The notes under the pieces are model-generated. The model had not been told where the DNA came from and searched no databases. It saw only the letters and a list, made by a program, of their open reading frames with translations. The translations under genes and the position numbers were made by a program. A stretch of DNA of 64,000 bases from Strigamia acuminata. Lineage: Eukaryota; Arthropoda; Chilopoda; Geophilomorpha; Linotaeniidae. Location: positions 39,662,581 to 39,726,580 of the forward strand of contig OX442314.1 of the NCBI GenBank assembly GCA_949358305.1, given 5' to 3'. Positions 1 to 8,735 of the stretch are shown here, piece after piece; position 1 is the first letter of the stretch; each line of letters begins with the position of its first letter.

Positions 1-289
1 TCGGCGACGTCTGTGGCGTCGACGGCGCCGGAACTCGTTCCGGATGCGCCGGTGATGTGGCGTCTCCGGCGACGGTCTGCGGGTCCGGGGCGGGTTTGCG
101 CGCCCGCTGGATGTCGTTCTCCGACAACCGCTCCACGGGTACGGTGACTCGCCGTAGCAGCACCTCCGACGAAAGCGGCGCCGTCGCCTCAAACGTCTCC
201 GGCGACGATTGCGGCGAAGACGAAGACGTCGACGCGATTAAGATCGGCGATGGGAATCTCCCGGGCGTCTACCGAGAAAAGGAGAAAAA

Positions 290-342
<53 letters not shown>
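1..342. repeat. Terminal redundancy, left copy
   Basis: Read by eye, bases 1-342 match 63659-64000 exactly: the end of a proline/serine-rich exon, its splice acceptor, and the start of a TAAA microsatellite intron. A constant offset of 63,658 fits a circular molecule read past its own start. A long tandem duplication or an assembler wrap-around would look the same. Confidence 0.9.
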
Positions 343-353
<11 letters not shown>

Positions 354-811
354 ATGAATAAATAAATAAATAAATAAATAAATAAAGAAACAAACAAACA
401 AACAAACAAACAAACAAACAAACAAATAAACAAATAAAGTAAATTAAAGTAAAGTAAAGTAAAATAAGGTAAAGTAAAGTAAACTCGTAAATGAGCGAGT
501 GTGTGAGTACGGACGATCGAGTTGAGACAAGAGAAAATACCTCTCGCGGCCACTCCAGGCTGTTTGTTTGAGGAAAGAACGCGGGTAAGGAAAAAAAGAA
601 AAAAAAATATAAAAAAAAAGAAATATGCACGAAGTTGGGTGATGGAAATGCCAAAACGTTACCTTCTTCATCCTTTTCCACGCGCTCCCTCCCGCCCTCG
701 TCTCCCTCTTCACGGCCTTCTTATCGCCTCTCTTCTCTTTCGTCTTTCTGGCGCCCTTTTTCTCTTCCGTCCCCTTCTCCGTTCTCACCTCTCCCCCCTC
801 ATCATTCGGCT

Positions 812-846
<35 letters not shown>

Positions 847-2916
847 TCCTCATCCTCCTTCTTCTCCTTCTCCGCCATCATCCTCTCTTCCTCCTCTTCT
901 TCCTCTTTCTTCTTCTTCTCCGCAATCACCCTCTTTTCCTCCACTTCTTCCTCCTTTTTCTTCTTCTCCGCCATCACCCTCTTTTCCTCCTCTTCTTCCT
1001 CCTTCTTCTTCTTCTCTTCCGCCCTCGCCTTCTTTTCCTCCTCTTTTCTCTTCTTCTTCTCCCTTTTCTCCTTCTTCTTCTTCTTCTCCTCCTCCTTCTC
1101 CTCCTCCTCTTTCTTCTTCTTCTCCGCCATCGCCCTCTCTTCCTCCTCTTCTTCCTCTTTCTTCTTCTTCTCCGCCATCGCCCTCCTTTCCTTCTCTTTC
1201 GCTAACCACCCACGCATCCAATCACTCCTCTCGTCGGCTTCACTCCCGCTCAGCTCCTCGTCGGCCTCGTCATCGCTCTGCCCGTCGTCGGTGTCACTAC
1301 TGTCATCCTCACTCTGCTCCCCCTCGGTCTCTTTCGCGTCTCTCTTTTTCCTACAAAAGAGGTGAAATTGTGAGACATTGCGCGCGACCCGCAAAGAACG
1401 CGTCAAACTTACACCGGCGACGCGCCCGTGGACTCCGCGGACCGCCGCTCGCTCATCGCCCGACCCGCGGGCCGCGACAAACCCGGTGCCAACGCATTCG
1501 ATGGTTGTTGCTGTTGTCGTGGCGAATCTGGCTGGATCTGGAAAGGAGCGAAACGAGCGGCGGACTAAGAAAATAAAATAAAACGAGCGTGGGAATGACG
1601 ATTCTTTCACTCACCGGCGCCGTCGACCGCGACTTCGGACCGCGCAGCATCATCATCGCCGCCTCGAACAACCCAAGTCGTCCGGTCTGCGACCCGGCCG
1701 TTGTTGTCGCCGTCGCCTGCGACTCGAGCGACGCCTGGCTATTCAGGGGCAGCGTGGTGTCCTGCGACTCTTCGTCCTCGTCTTCGCCCGGGGACCGAGA
1801 AAGCTGCGTCACCCGCGAGAAAACGAAATAAACGGGATCGATAAAATAAAATAATTACGCGATAATTCTTTTACTCACCGTCTCGGGTCCCGCGGGCCGT
1901 GGTCGGGGGTCGACCGTCGACGACGACGAGCCCGGCACGACCTGGAAGAAAACAAACGAACAGACAAATATAAGTAAACGAGCGAATTAAAGAAAAAGGC
2001 GGGCGAAAGAAAAGAAAAGAAGGAGTAACTTATGAAACGAGGCGAAACGAAACAGATCCGAGTTGGTCGGATGCGCTCTAACGCTCGTTCTCGGGCGCTA
2101 CTTTGACGGCGGACGGGCAAGCGTCGAGGCCTCGGCTCGATTTTTACCGGACTCGAACTTTTTTGTTCGTGCACGTTTCGACCCAAACAAACCAACAACA
2201 ATTTCACTCACCGTCGATGGGGATGGCGGCGGTAGTGGCGAATACGTCGGCGATTGCAGTAGCGGCGACGGTAGTGACGATGACAGCGACGACCGACTCG
2301 CGGACCGTCGCGTGGGCAGCGTGACCTGGAAAGAGGCGGACGAGTTAATAAGATGAAATAATAGTGGGACAAAAATATTTTTTTTTTTTTTTTTTTTTTT
2401 TCTAAACCCACCACCCTGTCGGGTCCTGTCGGACTCGGCACGGGCGCGTTGCCGTCGTCCGGGAAGCGAGGCTGCAACCCTTCGTCGATGGACACGACCT
2501 GGAAACGAACGAACAAATAAAAAGAAAAAGATAAATAAAAATAAAAGGAAAAATAGAAATAAAAATAAAAATAAGTGGAAAAGTAAGATATAAAGTAACG
2601 CGTGAAACAAAACGAAACAAATCGAGGCGATTCTTTCACTCGGCGCTACCTTTGGTTCCTCGGTGGTCGACTCGGACGCCGCCGACGTCGTCCGCTGCAG
2701 CCGCGGCATGTCGGGAACCACCGCCTCGTCGTCGATCGTGGCCTGTAAATAAGCGATCGAATTAATTAAATGAATGGATGAATAGATGGTTTACGGAACG
2801 ACTCTTTCACTTACGGGTTTCGCCGCTACAGCCACGGCATCCGTTTCTTCGACCTCGACCTCCGTTCCGATGTTGAGCTCGGTCTCATCGACTATTTTTT
2901 CTTCTTCTTTTTCCAT
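1..2916 (-). CDS. Junction-spanning two-zinc-finger protein, 5' part (exons 1-8 and part of 9)
   Basis: I do not recognise this as a named gene. Predicted exons on the minus strand are 2916-2815 (start ATG, acidic MEKEEEK start), 2742-2650, 2498-2415, 2325-2212, 1941-1879, 1803-1615, 1537-1413, 1350-663, then 268 leftward through position 1. Every joint has GT...AG and keeps frame; all are phase 0 except 1413/1350 (phase 2). The product here is disordered: Ser/Pro/Gln-rich in exons 2-7, then a strongly charged Lys/Glu region of about 150 residues in exon 8, probably a long helix or coiled coil, ending in a basic patch. Reading continues in frame at 63658, so the protein is completed by the 61717-63926 entry (about 1060 residues in all). 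A missed exon in the 270-nt intron at 2211-1942 is possible. Nuclear location is inferred only from the basic patches and zinc fingers. Confidence 0.7.
269..662 (-). repeat. Microsatellite-filled intron (TTTA/TTTG)n
   Basis: This intron of the junction-spanning gene runs from donor GTAACG at 662 to acceptor TAG at 271-269. On the plus strand it holds about 25 TAAA units (292-385), ten AAAC units (to about 425) and several AAAGT units (440-480). It is the longest intron of this gene. Confidence 0.75.
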
Positions 2917-3730
2917 CTGGTGTCTACGCGGGAGAAGAAAAATTAAATAAATAAATAATTAAATAAATAAAACAAACGAACAACGTGAAAATGTGAAAAT
3001 AAATTGAGTGACAAGCGACGATAAACCGGGAACGAGGGATCGAAGATGGGGCGACAGAACACGTCGCGCGAAATCCGCGAGCGGGACACCGAGCCCGCTA
3101 CCCCGGCCGTTTGCGTCTCGTTATTTTATTTCATTTTATTTTTATTTATTTTTATTAATTAATTAATTAATTAATTAATTAATTAATTGATCAGTTAGTT
3201 AATTAAAACTAATTAAAAAGAAAAAAAAGTTGAAATGAAGCTGTTCCCGCGATCAAGTTTTCTCGCCGCCATGAGCGACGCGACCGAAACGCGACCAAAC
3301 GAATTTGCACGCCGTATTGGCGTACGCTGTTCCGCGTGTACGGGTGCATACGTGTGGTCGCGATCGTGGTTAATAGACCAATTTGTTTACTCACTCGACA
3401 ATCGACAGGCAATTGATAAACGTTGTTGGTGCCAAACAATCGCGCGCTAGGGTGCACCGTGGATAAACAAACCCGTGTGACATCTGGTGACAAGTCCGCG
3501 AACAATTTCATTTCATTTCTAACCTACAAGTAGGCGGTTTAATCAAACCAACCATCGGTTTATATTTAAAAAAAAACAAAACAAACAAGAGAAAAAAATA
3601 AAATAAAATAAAATAAAATAAAATAAAATAAAAGGAGTCGGCGTCAAAGGAAACCGTGGTAGCGGCGCCAACGGGACGAATCCGATCTATCAATAAGACG
3701 GGCGACCCGGCGCTGGCCGAGGAGGCGCGC

Positions 3731-3774
<44 letters not shown>

Positions 3775-4421
3775 GCTTGTCTGTCTCGTTTCGAAGTTGA
3801 CGGATATGTTGGTCGATTTCTTTTGTTTTATCATCTATTTTGTTGTTCATTCCCTCTCTTACACGGTCGCGCCGAAACGTAACGACACCACCGCCCCTCG
3901 TTACGTCGTTCCCGGCAGCCGTCGCTCGCCCGACGCGCCCTCGCGCGCTCCCGTGTCCCCCGCACGCGCCTAAACGCGGTCACGTCGCAGAAGCGCGCCG
4001 ATCCAGTGCCCTGATCAAAGACGTTTTGTTTCGATTTTATCGTCGCTGCGTGAGGAGAAGACAAAGACGACGACGACGACGACGACGAAGTTCGGAAAGA
4101 GAGTCGAGAGGCTGACGAGGAAGATGCGGGAGAAGACAAAAGTGGTCGCGTTGAAGTTGAACTTGACGAGGAAGAGGCTCGGGGGCCCGGGGACCGACCT
4201 GTACGAGTTGGGAGCGGATGAGTTGGAGACGGTGGACGACAAGGACGAGTCGTTTGTTTGTAATAATAACGATGTAATGATGTAATAATAATAATAATAA
4301 CAACAAAAACAACAACAACAACAATTACAATGGTTAATGTGGATTTATTTATTTTTTTTTTATTTTATTTTATTTATTTTTTTTTTTTATATATTTGAGA
4401 CAATACAATAAAAGAAAAAGA
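2917..4421. other. Intergenic spacer with microsatellites
   Basis: No convincing gene. It probably includes the promoter of the minus-strand gene starting at 2916. It holds (TTAA)n at about 3150-3190, (AAAAT)n at 3598-3634, (CTGT)n at 3731-3786, a GAC run at 4066-4087 and T-rich stretches at 4345-4390. A plus-strand open stretch at about 4066-4230 is acidic (Asp/Glu-rich) and could be an isolated exon or chance reading of the GAC run; no partner exon was found. Confidence 0.5.
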
Positions 4422-4921
4422 TCAAATTAACGAAATCCTGTGCGCCTCCGTCCAATGGCCAATCAGGTTGTCTGGAGAGGGTGTCTCCGCACAAAACGGA
4501 CAGCGTCTGCCGCGTTGGTGCACCTGCCCCAATATCTAAAAGAGGGGGGGGAAGGGAGGAAGAAACGAATTAGTTGGTTGGTTAACTAGACGAAGGAGTT
4601 AAATGCTCACCAACGCTAGATGAGCGGGCTCGCGCGAATACATTCGTAGCAATCCCCGGATGGCCTCGTCCGCACCTTCACGGATGTCGTGTCGCTGTCG
4701 CCAGTGGCGGAAGATGTCCATGTAAAAGTAGCCGTCCGGGTCTGAAATAAATAAGAAAAATAAAAATAAAATAAAATAAAAGAAAATGAAAAAATAAAAA
4801 GAAAATGGACGACTAATAAGTAGATAAATAGATGTTTCTCACCGTTTGGGTGCTCGCCGCACAAAACGCAGTAATACGACCTACCGCCCTCTTCTCTGTG
4901 TGGTGCTGGTGCTCCGTTCAT
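4422..4921 (-). CDS. Small two-zinc-finger protein, three exons
   Basis: Minus-strand exons 4921-4843, 4741-4611 and 4535-4422 give a 107-residue product ending in TGA. Joint 1 is phase 1 and joint 2 is phase 0, the same positions and phases as in the 62-63 kb gene and the 6.8-7.3 kb paralog. Finger 1 is YYCVLC...HWRQRH, with the intron between its Cys pair and His pair. It is followed by a conserved helix (RGLLRMYSREP). Finger 2 is CPFC then HWTEAH (C-x2-C-x12-H-x4-H). The family is not one I can name; DNA, RNA or protein binding is only inferred from the fingers. ATG 4921 is the first in-frame start, but a coding exon upstream (to 5070) could splice to an acceptor just before it, so the true N-terminus may be longer. 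Confidence 0.7.
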
Positions 4922-5015
4922 CTTTCTTTCTTCCGTGTGGGAGACGAATAAAGAATTAATTAATTAATTGAAAATAAATTGGAAAGGGAGATCACACAAA
5001 GCATCAAACTTACTC

Positions 5016-5069
<54 letters not shown>

Positions 5070-5070
<1 letters not shown>

Positions 5071-5310
5071 AACGAAGACGATGTGGCGACGGGGACCGGG
5101 CGGATGATGAAACGCGCACTTGATCCACGTTGTCGTGACACTTGATGTCGAGACCGCAAACCATTTCGTCTGGACTACGGAGCGCCCGGAGATGCGCTGT
5201 ACCGCGCTCGGTACAACGAGGAATTGTACGCGGGCGCGTGTGTGCAAAACATGCGGTCGATTAGCGACGTTCCCTCCGATATGCACTCGCCGAGTGAACG
5301 GGGTCGGCAT
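5070..5310 (-). other. Candidate upstream exon of the small zinc-finger gene
   Basis: This open minus-strand stretch ends in AFHHPPGPRRHIVFV just before a perfect GTAAGT donor that runs into a (TAAG)n repeat (5010-5069). The same relation is seen at about 7380-7500 upstream of the second paralog (VFHFPPGFHRHFVSV then GTAAGT). Similarity at the protein level and matching donors suggest a shared exon. Its own 5' end overlaps the S23-derived sequence, so the start is not settled. Confidence 0.4.
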
Positions 5311-5326
5311 CCCACGCCGAGAGAAC

Positions 5327-5792
5327 CGTGCCGGAGAAAGAAAGTTGGAGTCGAAGCCAGCAAACGAGACTACCGGGAAACATCACGACCATCGTTGCGA
5401 ACAACGTTGGCACGACAAAGACTTTAAAAAGACAGGCACGCTCGGGCACCCGGTGGAAGGCGAATCCTCTCGATGGCGCGTCCCATGCCGAGGGAACCGT
5501 GCCGGAGAAAGAAAGTTGGAGTCGAAGCCAGGCGGCCGAATTCCGCCACCCGGAAGTGCGTTCGTGTCCAGTTGATCGGGGACGGAAAGAAGATCGTGGC
5601 TTGCGCGCCCAGAGACGGATGTTTGTTTGAATTTTAACGAGATGGAAAACGACGGAGTTTTGGTTGCCGGATTCGGTCGTAGCGGGGCACGCCGTTGGTG
5701 ATGTTCCCGGCGCGCGATTCAAAGTGGTCAAAGTCGCTAATGTTTCGTTGTTGGCTTTGTACGGGGAGAAAAAGGAAAGACCGAGGTCTTAA
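5327..5792 (+). pseudogene. RPS23: Ribosomal protein S23 (uS12) pseudogene, intronless and rearranged
   Basis: Intact S23 is the small-subunit protein at the decoding centre. Short stretches of S23 appear in different frames: [54 protein letters not shown], and the whole C-terminus [21 protein letters not shown] to [11 protein letters not shown] followed by TAA at 5790-5792. At least four frame changes separate them. The segment encoding the KVGVEA region occurs twice (5327-5365 and 5494-5533), once upstream of the N-terminal part, so the copy is also rearranged. Absence of introns fits a processed (retrotransposed) copy. Identity is firm because S23 is extremely conserved; function is lost. 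Confidence 0.88.
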
Positions 5793-6437
5793 AATGTGTT
5801 TGTTTTTTTTTTTTGTTTGTTTGCTTGTTTAGTGGCAAATTTGAATTCGATCGAGTTTCAAAAATAAATCGATCGAAACGTTAAAAACGAGACTTTAACG
5901 TAGAATTTCTCATTCGTTTTAATGGCGGCAACGACTTTTTGATCGGACGACACTATCGTTTATTACAAACAAACAACGGGGTGGCGAGTAAACCGAGTGA
6001 CTTCGGGCGCCGCGTTAGCATCCAAGAAACAATTAGCTCACCCGCGTGTTCGTCATCTTTGCTCGCCGCCGAGAGGATTTGCCTTCCATCGGGTGCCCGA
6101 GCGTGTCTGTCTTTTTCGAAGTCTTCGTCGCGCCAAACGTTGTTCGCGACGATGATCACGATGTTTCCTCGCAGTTCGCCGACCTCGCGGTTTACCCGCT
6201 TCGCTCGTTGGATACGGAAGGTCGATCGGTTTATTTTTGAATTTTGGTCGCCGAGTTCGAATTTGCCGCCGAATTTGTTCGCGCGGTCTCTCGCCGTAAT
6301 ATGTTTTGTTTCTTTTTTTTTTTCTTTCTTGATTTTCTGTTTAATTTTTATTTATTTATTTATTTATTTATTTTTTTATTTATTAATTAATTAATTTATT
6401 TTTTTTTTTTACGAACCAAAAAAAAAAAAAACACATT
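5793..6437. other. Spacer between inverted S23 fragments
   Basis: Apart from the minus-strand S23-like fragment at 6050-6190, this stretch holds AT-rich runs (T-tracts at 5802-5815, TTTA repeats at 6345-6395) and no supported gene. Confidence 0.5.
6050..6190 (-). pseudogene. RPS23: RPS23 pseudogene fragment (N-terminal half)
   Basis: On the minus strand this stretch aligns with the 5381-5470 part of the plus-strand S23 pseudogene, including the codons for [12 protein letters not shown] and the stretch corresponding to the WHDK region. It has several mismatches and frame changes and then runs into unrelated sequence. It lies downstream, on its own strand, of the C-terminal fragment at 6583-6438, so the two are not one collinear gene copy. 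Confidence 0.7.
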
Positions 6438-6583
6438 TTAAGACCTCGGTCTTTCCTTTTTCTCCCCGTACAAAGCCAACAACGAAACATTTGCGACTTT
6501 GGCCACTTTGAATCGCGCGCCGGGAACATCACCAATGGCGTGCCCCGCTACAACCGAATCCGGCAACCAAAACTCCGTCGTCC
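6438..6583 (-). pseudogene. RPS23: RPS23 pseudogene fragment (C-terminal third), inverted relative to 5643-5792
   Basis: Read on the minus strand this is nearly identical to 5643-5792. It carries the S23 C-terminus from GVLVAGFG to [11 protein letters not shown] and the same stop, with a few substitutions (for example AIGDVPG for AVGDVPG). The two copies form an inverted repeat of about 150 bp with a loop of about 645 bp. Confidence 0.85.
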
Positions 6584-6788
6584 GCCTCGTTAAATAACAA
6601 CTACGATTAATGTGGATTTTTTTTTATTTTTATTTTTATTTTTATTCTTATTTTTTTTATTTTTAATTAATTAAAACAAATAAAAAGAAATGAAGAAGAA
6701 GTCATACAATACAAAAAAAAACAAAAAAACAAAAAAACAAAAAAAGGTCAAATAAAATCGAATGCACGGTCCACCGATGCTGTCTCCG

Positions 6789-7306
6789 TCATCCCTGGTG
6801 GGCGGTCGGTGCTTGAAATCTATGCGCTTCCACCCAATGGGTAGAGAGATCCTCGAAAAAGGGTGTTTCCGCGCAAAACGGACAGCGTCCGTCGTTGTGT
6901 CGGTACACCCGTCTCAGTGCCTTGAAAAAAAAATAAAAAATAAAAAAAAATAAATTAGTTGACTAGTTAACTCGGCGAAGAAACTAAAAGCTCACCAATG
7001 CCAAACGAACGGGGTCGCGCGAATGGATTCGTAGCAGCCCTCGGGTGGAATCGTCCGCATCTCCGCCGATGTTATGGTACCGTCGCCAGTGACGAAAGGC
7101 ATCTTTACAGAAAACACCGTTCGGTTCTGAAACGAGAAAAAATTAAAATCAAATAAAATATACATAATTAAAAAATAAATAAATAAATAAATTGAACAAC
7201 TGATAAGTAAATAAATGGATGTTTGTTTCTTACTGTCGGGGTATTTACCGCAGCACAAAGCGCAGTAATGTGACTTGTCGCCCTCTGCATGCTGCGCTCC
7301 TTCCAT
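6789..7306 (-). CDS. Small two-zinc-finger protein, paralog of 4422-4921
   Basis: Exons 7306-7234, 7126-6996 and 6920-6789 give 111 residues. Intron phases (1, then 0) and the middle exon length (131 nt) are identical to the 4.4-4.9 kb paralog. Finger 1 is HYCALC...HWRRYH split by the first intron, followed by RGLLRIHSRDP. Finger 2 is CPFC...HWVEAH. The C-terminal tail differs. An upstream coding exon with donor GTAAGT near 7380 is likely, but joining it to the obvious acceptor (CACACAG) shifts the frame by one, so either the start is the ATG at 7306 or one copy has lost the longer form. Function unknown. Confidence 0.68.
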
Positions 7307-7612
7307 CTTTCTTCTGTGTGGGAGACGAGTAGAGAATTGAAAATAAATTGGAGAGAGAAACCACACAAAACACCAAACTTACCAACGGAGACGAAGTGCC
7401 GATGAAAACCGGGAGGAAAATGAAACACTCGCGCGATATACGCTGTCGGACCAACGTGCGCGTTTGTCGTGACATCTGGTGTCGAGCTCGCAAACCATTT
7501 CGTGGCCGCGCGAGTCGAGGCCGTCGACTTCGAGTGGTAGCCGAGACCGTAAATGAATTCGCTTTTACCGCGACGAATCTCGCGCGACCGCGACTCCGCA
7601 AAAATACCGTAT

Positions 7613-8062
7613 ATGGCCCGTAACGGCCCGCCGACGGTCCCGTAACGGTCCCGTCACGACCCCGTCAACGGCTTGTACGGGCCGTGATGGGGTCGTGACG
7701 GGACCGTCGGCGGCCCGTTAACGGACCGTGCGGGCCGTTACGGGATCGTGACGGTCCCGTCACGATCCCGTCAACGGCTTGTACGGGCCGTTACGAGATC
7801 GTGACGGTCCCGTTGGCGGCTCGTTAACGGCCCGTACAAGCCGTTGACGGGATCGTGACGGTCCCGTCACGATCCCGTAACGGCTCGCACGGGCCGTTAA
7901 CGGGCCGCCGACGGTCCCGTGACGGTCCCGTAACGGCCTTCGTTCCCGGACTTCGGCTCGCCGACGGCCCGTACGACCTCATGCGGGCCGTTAACGGCCC
8001 GTTAACGGGCCGCCGACGGTCCCGTCACGATCCCGTAACGGCCCGTCATGATCCCGTAACGG
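7613..8062. repeat. GTTAAC-palindrome satellite, left block
   Basis: Short GC-rich subrepeats of GGCCGTTAACGGGCC, CCGACGGTCCCGTCACGATCCCG and variants. Here they are less regular than in the blocks to the right, and both orientations are mixed. Open frames across it are by-products of the repeat. Confidence 0.85.
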
Positions 8063-8467
8063 GCTGAAAACGGGAAAACTGAGGGAGTCGGGTGCGAGAC
8101 CACGTGACCCGGAGTGTGGTTTTTGGGGGCGAGGGCCGTCCTCCGACCGCGCCGTGACGCGCCCCGAGTCGGATCAAGAGTCACGGCGCGTCGCGGCGCT
8201 TTCGGAGCACGCGACCCGATCCCCCCCCTCCCCCCCGTACTCAAAAACCACGTTTTAGCGAAACCCTTGACCGGTCACAAAACCCACCGAACACCGAAAA
8301 GCAACGAACAAAACGCGCTCGGTCGCACGAACTACTCGGCCAAAACAACATCCGCAAATTCCGCATCGCAGTCGCGATCAACGAAACAACGTATAGGCCG
8401 CCGTAATGTTAAAAAGCGGGACCCTTTCGCCCCCGACAAAATCCGCACACATACCCCAAGGTTAAGC
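8063..8467. repeat. Satellite-flanking unit P, copy 1
   Basis: This unit starts with GAAAACGGGAAAACTGA, carries GCGAGACCACGTGACCCGG, a C-run, then CCGCACACATACCCCAAGG and ends GGTTAA. It is almost identical to 11071-11473 and, in two pieces, to 20521-20640 and 21190-21482. Its first 100 bp also occur inverted at 15690-15776 and 22310-22396. With the satellite before it, the direct duplication is about 565 bp (7901-8467 and 10909-11473). The short frame ending KIRTHTPRLS recurs in all three copies but looks like repeat sequence, not a gene. Confidence 0.8.
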
Positions 8468-8735
8468 GAGCTCGGGGTTGCCTCGCACGCACGAGGGGCG
8501 CACCGGTAGTTACTTCCGTGGTGTTGCGCCGTGCACACCGTGCGCCGACGGTAGTTTGCGCGCATTGTCTGTCGCGCGACCCACTCGGTCTATCGGTACG
8601 GAGGCATCGTCGTGGTTCGTATTTTGGAGCGGCCGTGTCTGGCCTCGAGAGGGAGAGGAGGGGGAGGAGGAGGAGGGAGGGGAGACGGTGACAAATATTT
8701 ATTTTGAAACAAATTACCGGGACTACCGGCGCTCG
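8468..8735. repeat. Inverted-repeat unit Q, left arm
   Basis: Unique 268-bp sequence with a GGA/GAGG purine run at 8650-8682. It occurs once more, inverted and essentially identical, at 25244-25519. The match continues into the satellite on the inner side for at least 150 bp on both arms. The outer edges (8468 and 25519) are sharp. Confidence 0.88.

Noticed and set aside
2063-2356. Plus-strand frame opposite exons of the junction-spanning gene
   Set aside because: Antisense shadow; the minus strand has consistent donors and acceptors with phase 0 throughout.
8114-8509. Conserved short frames ending KIRTHTPRLS in three unit-P copies
   Set aside because: Conserved because the DNA repeat is conserved; no start context, no splice partner, and similar openness in other frames.
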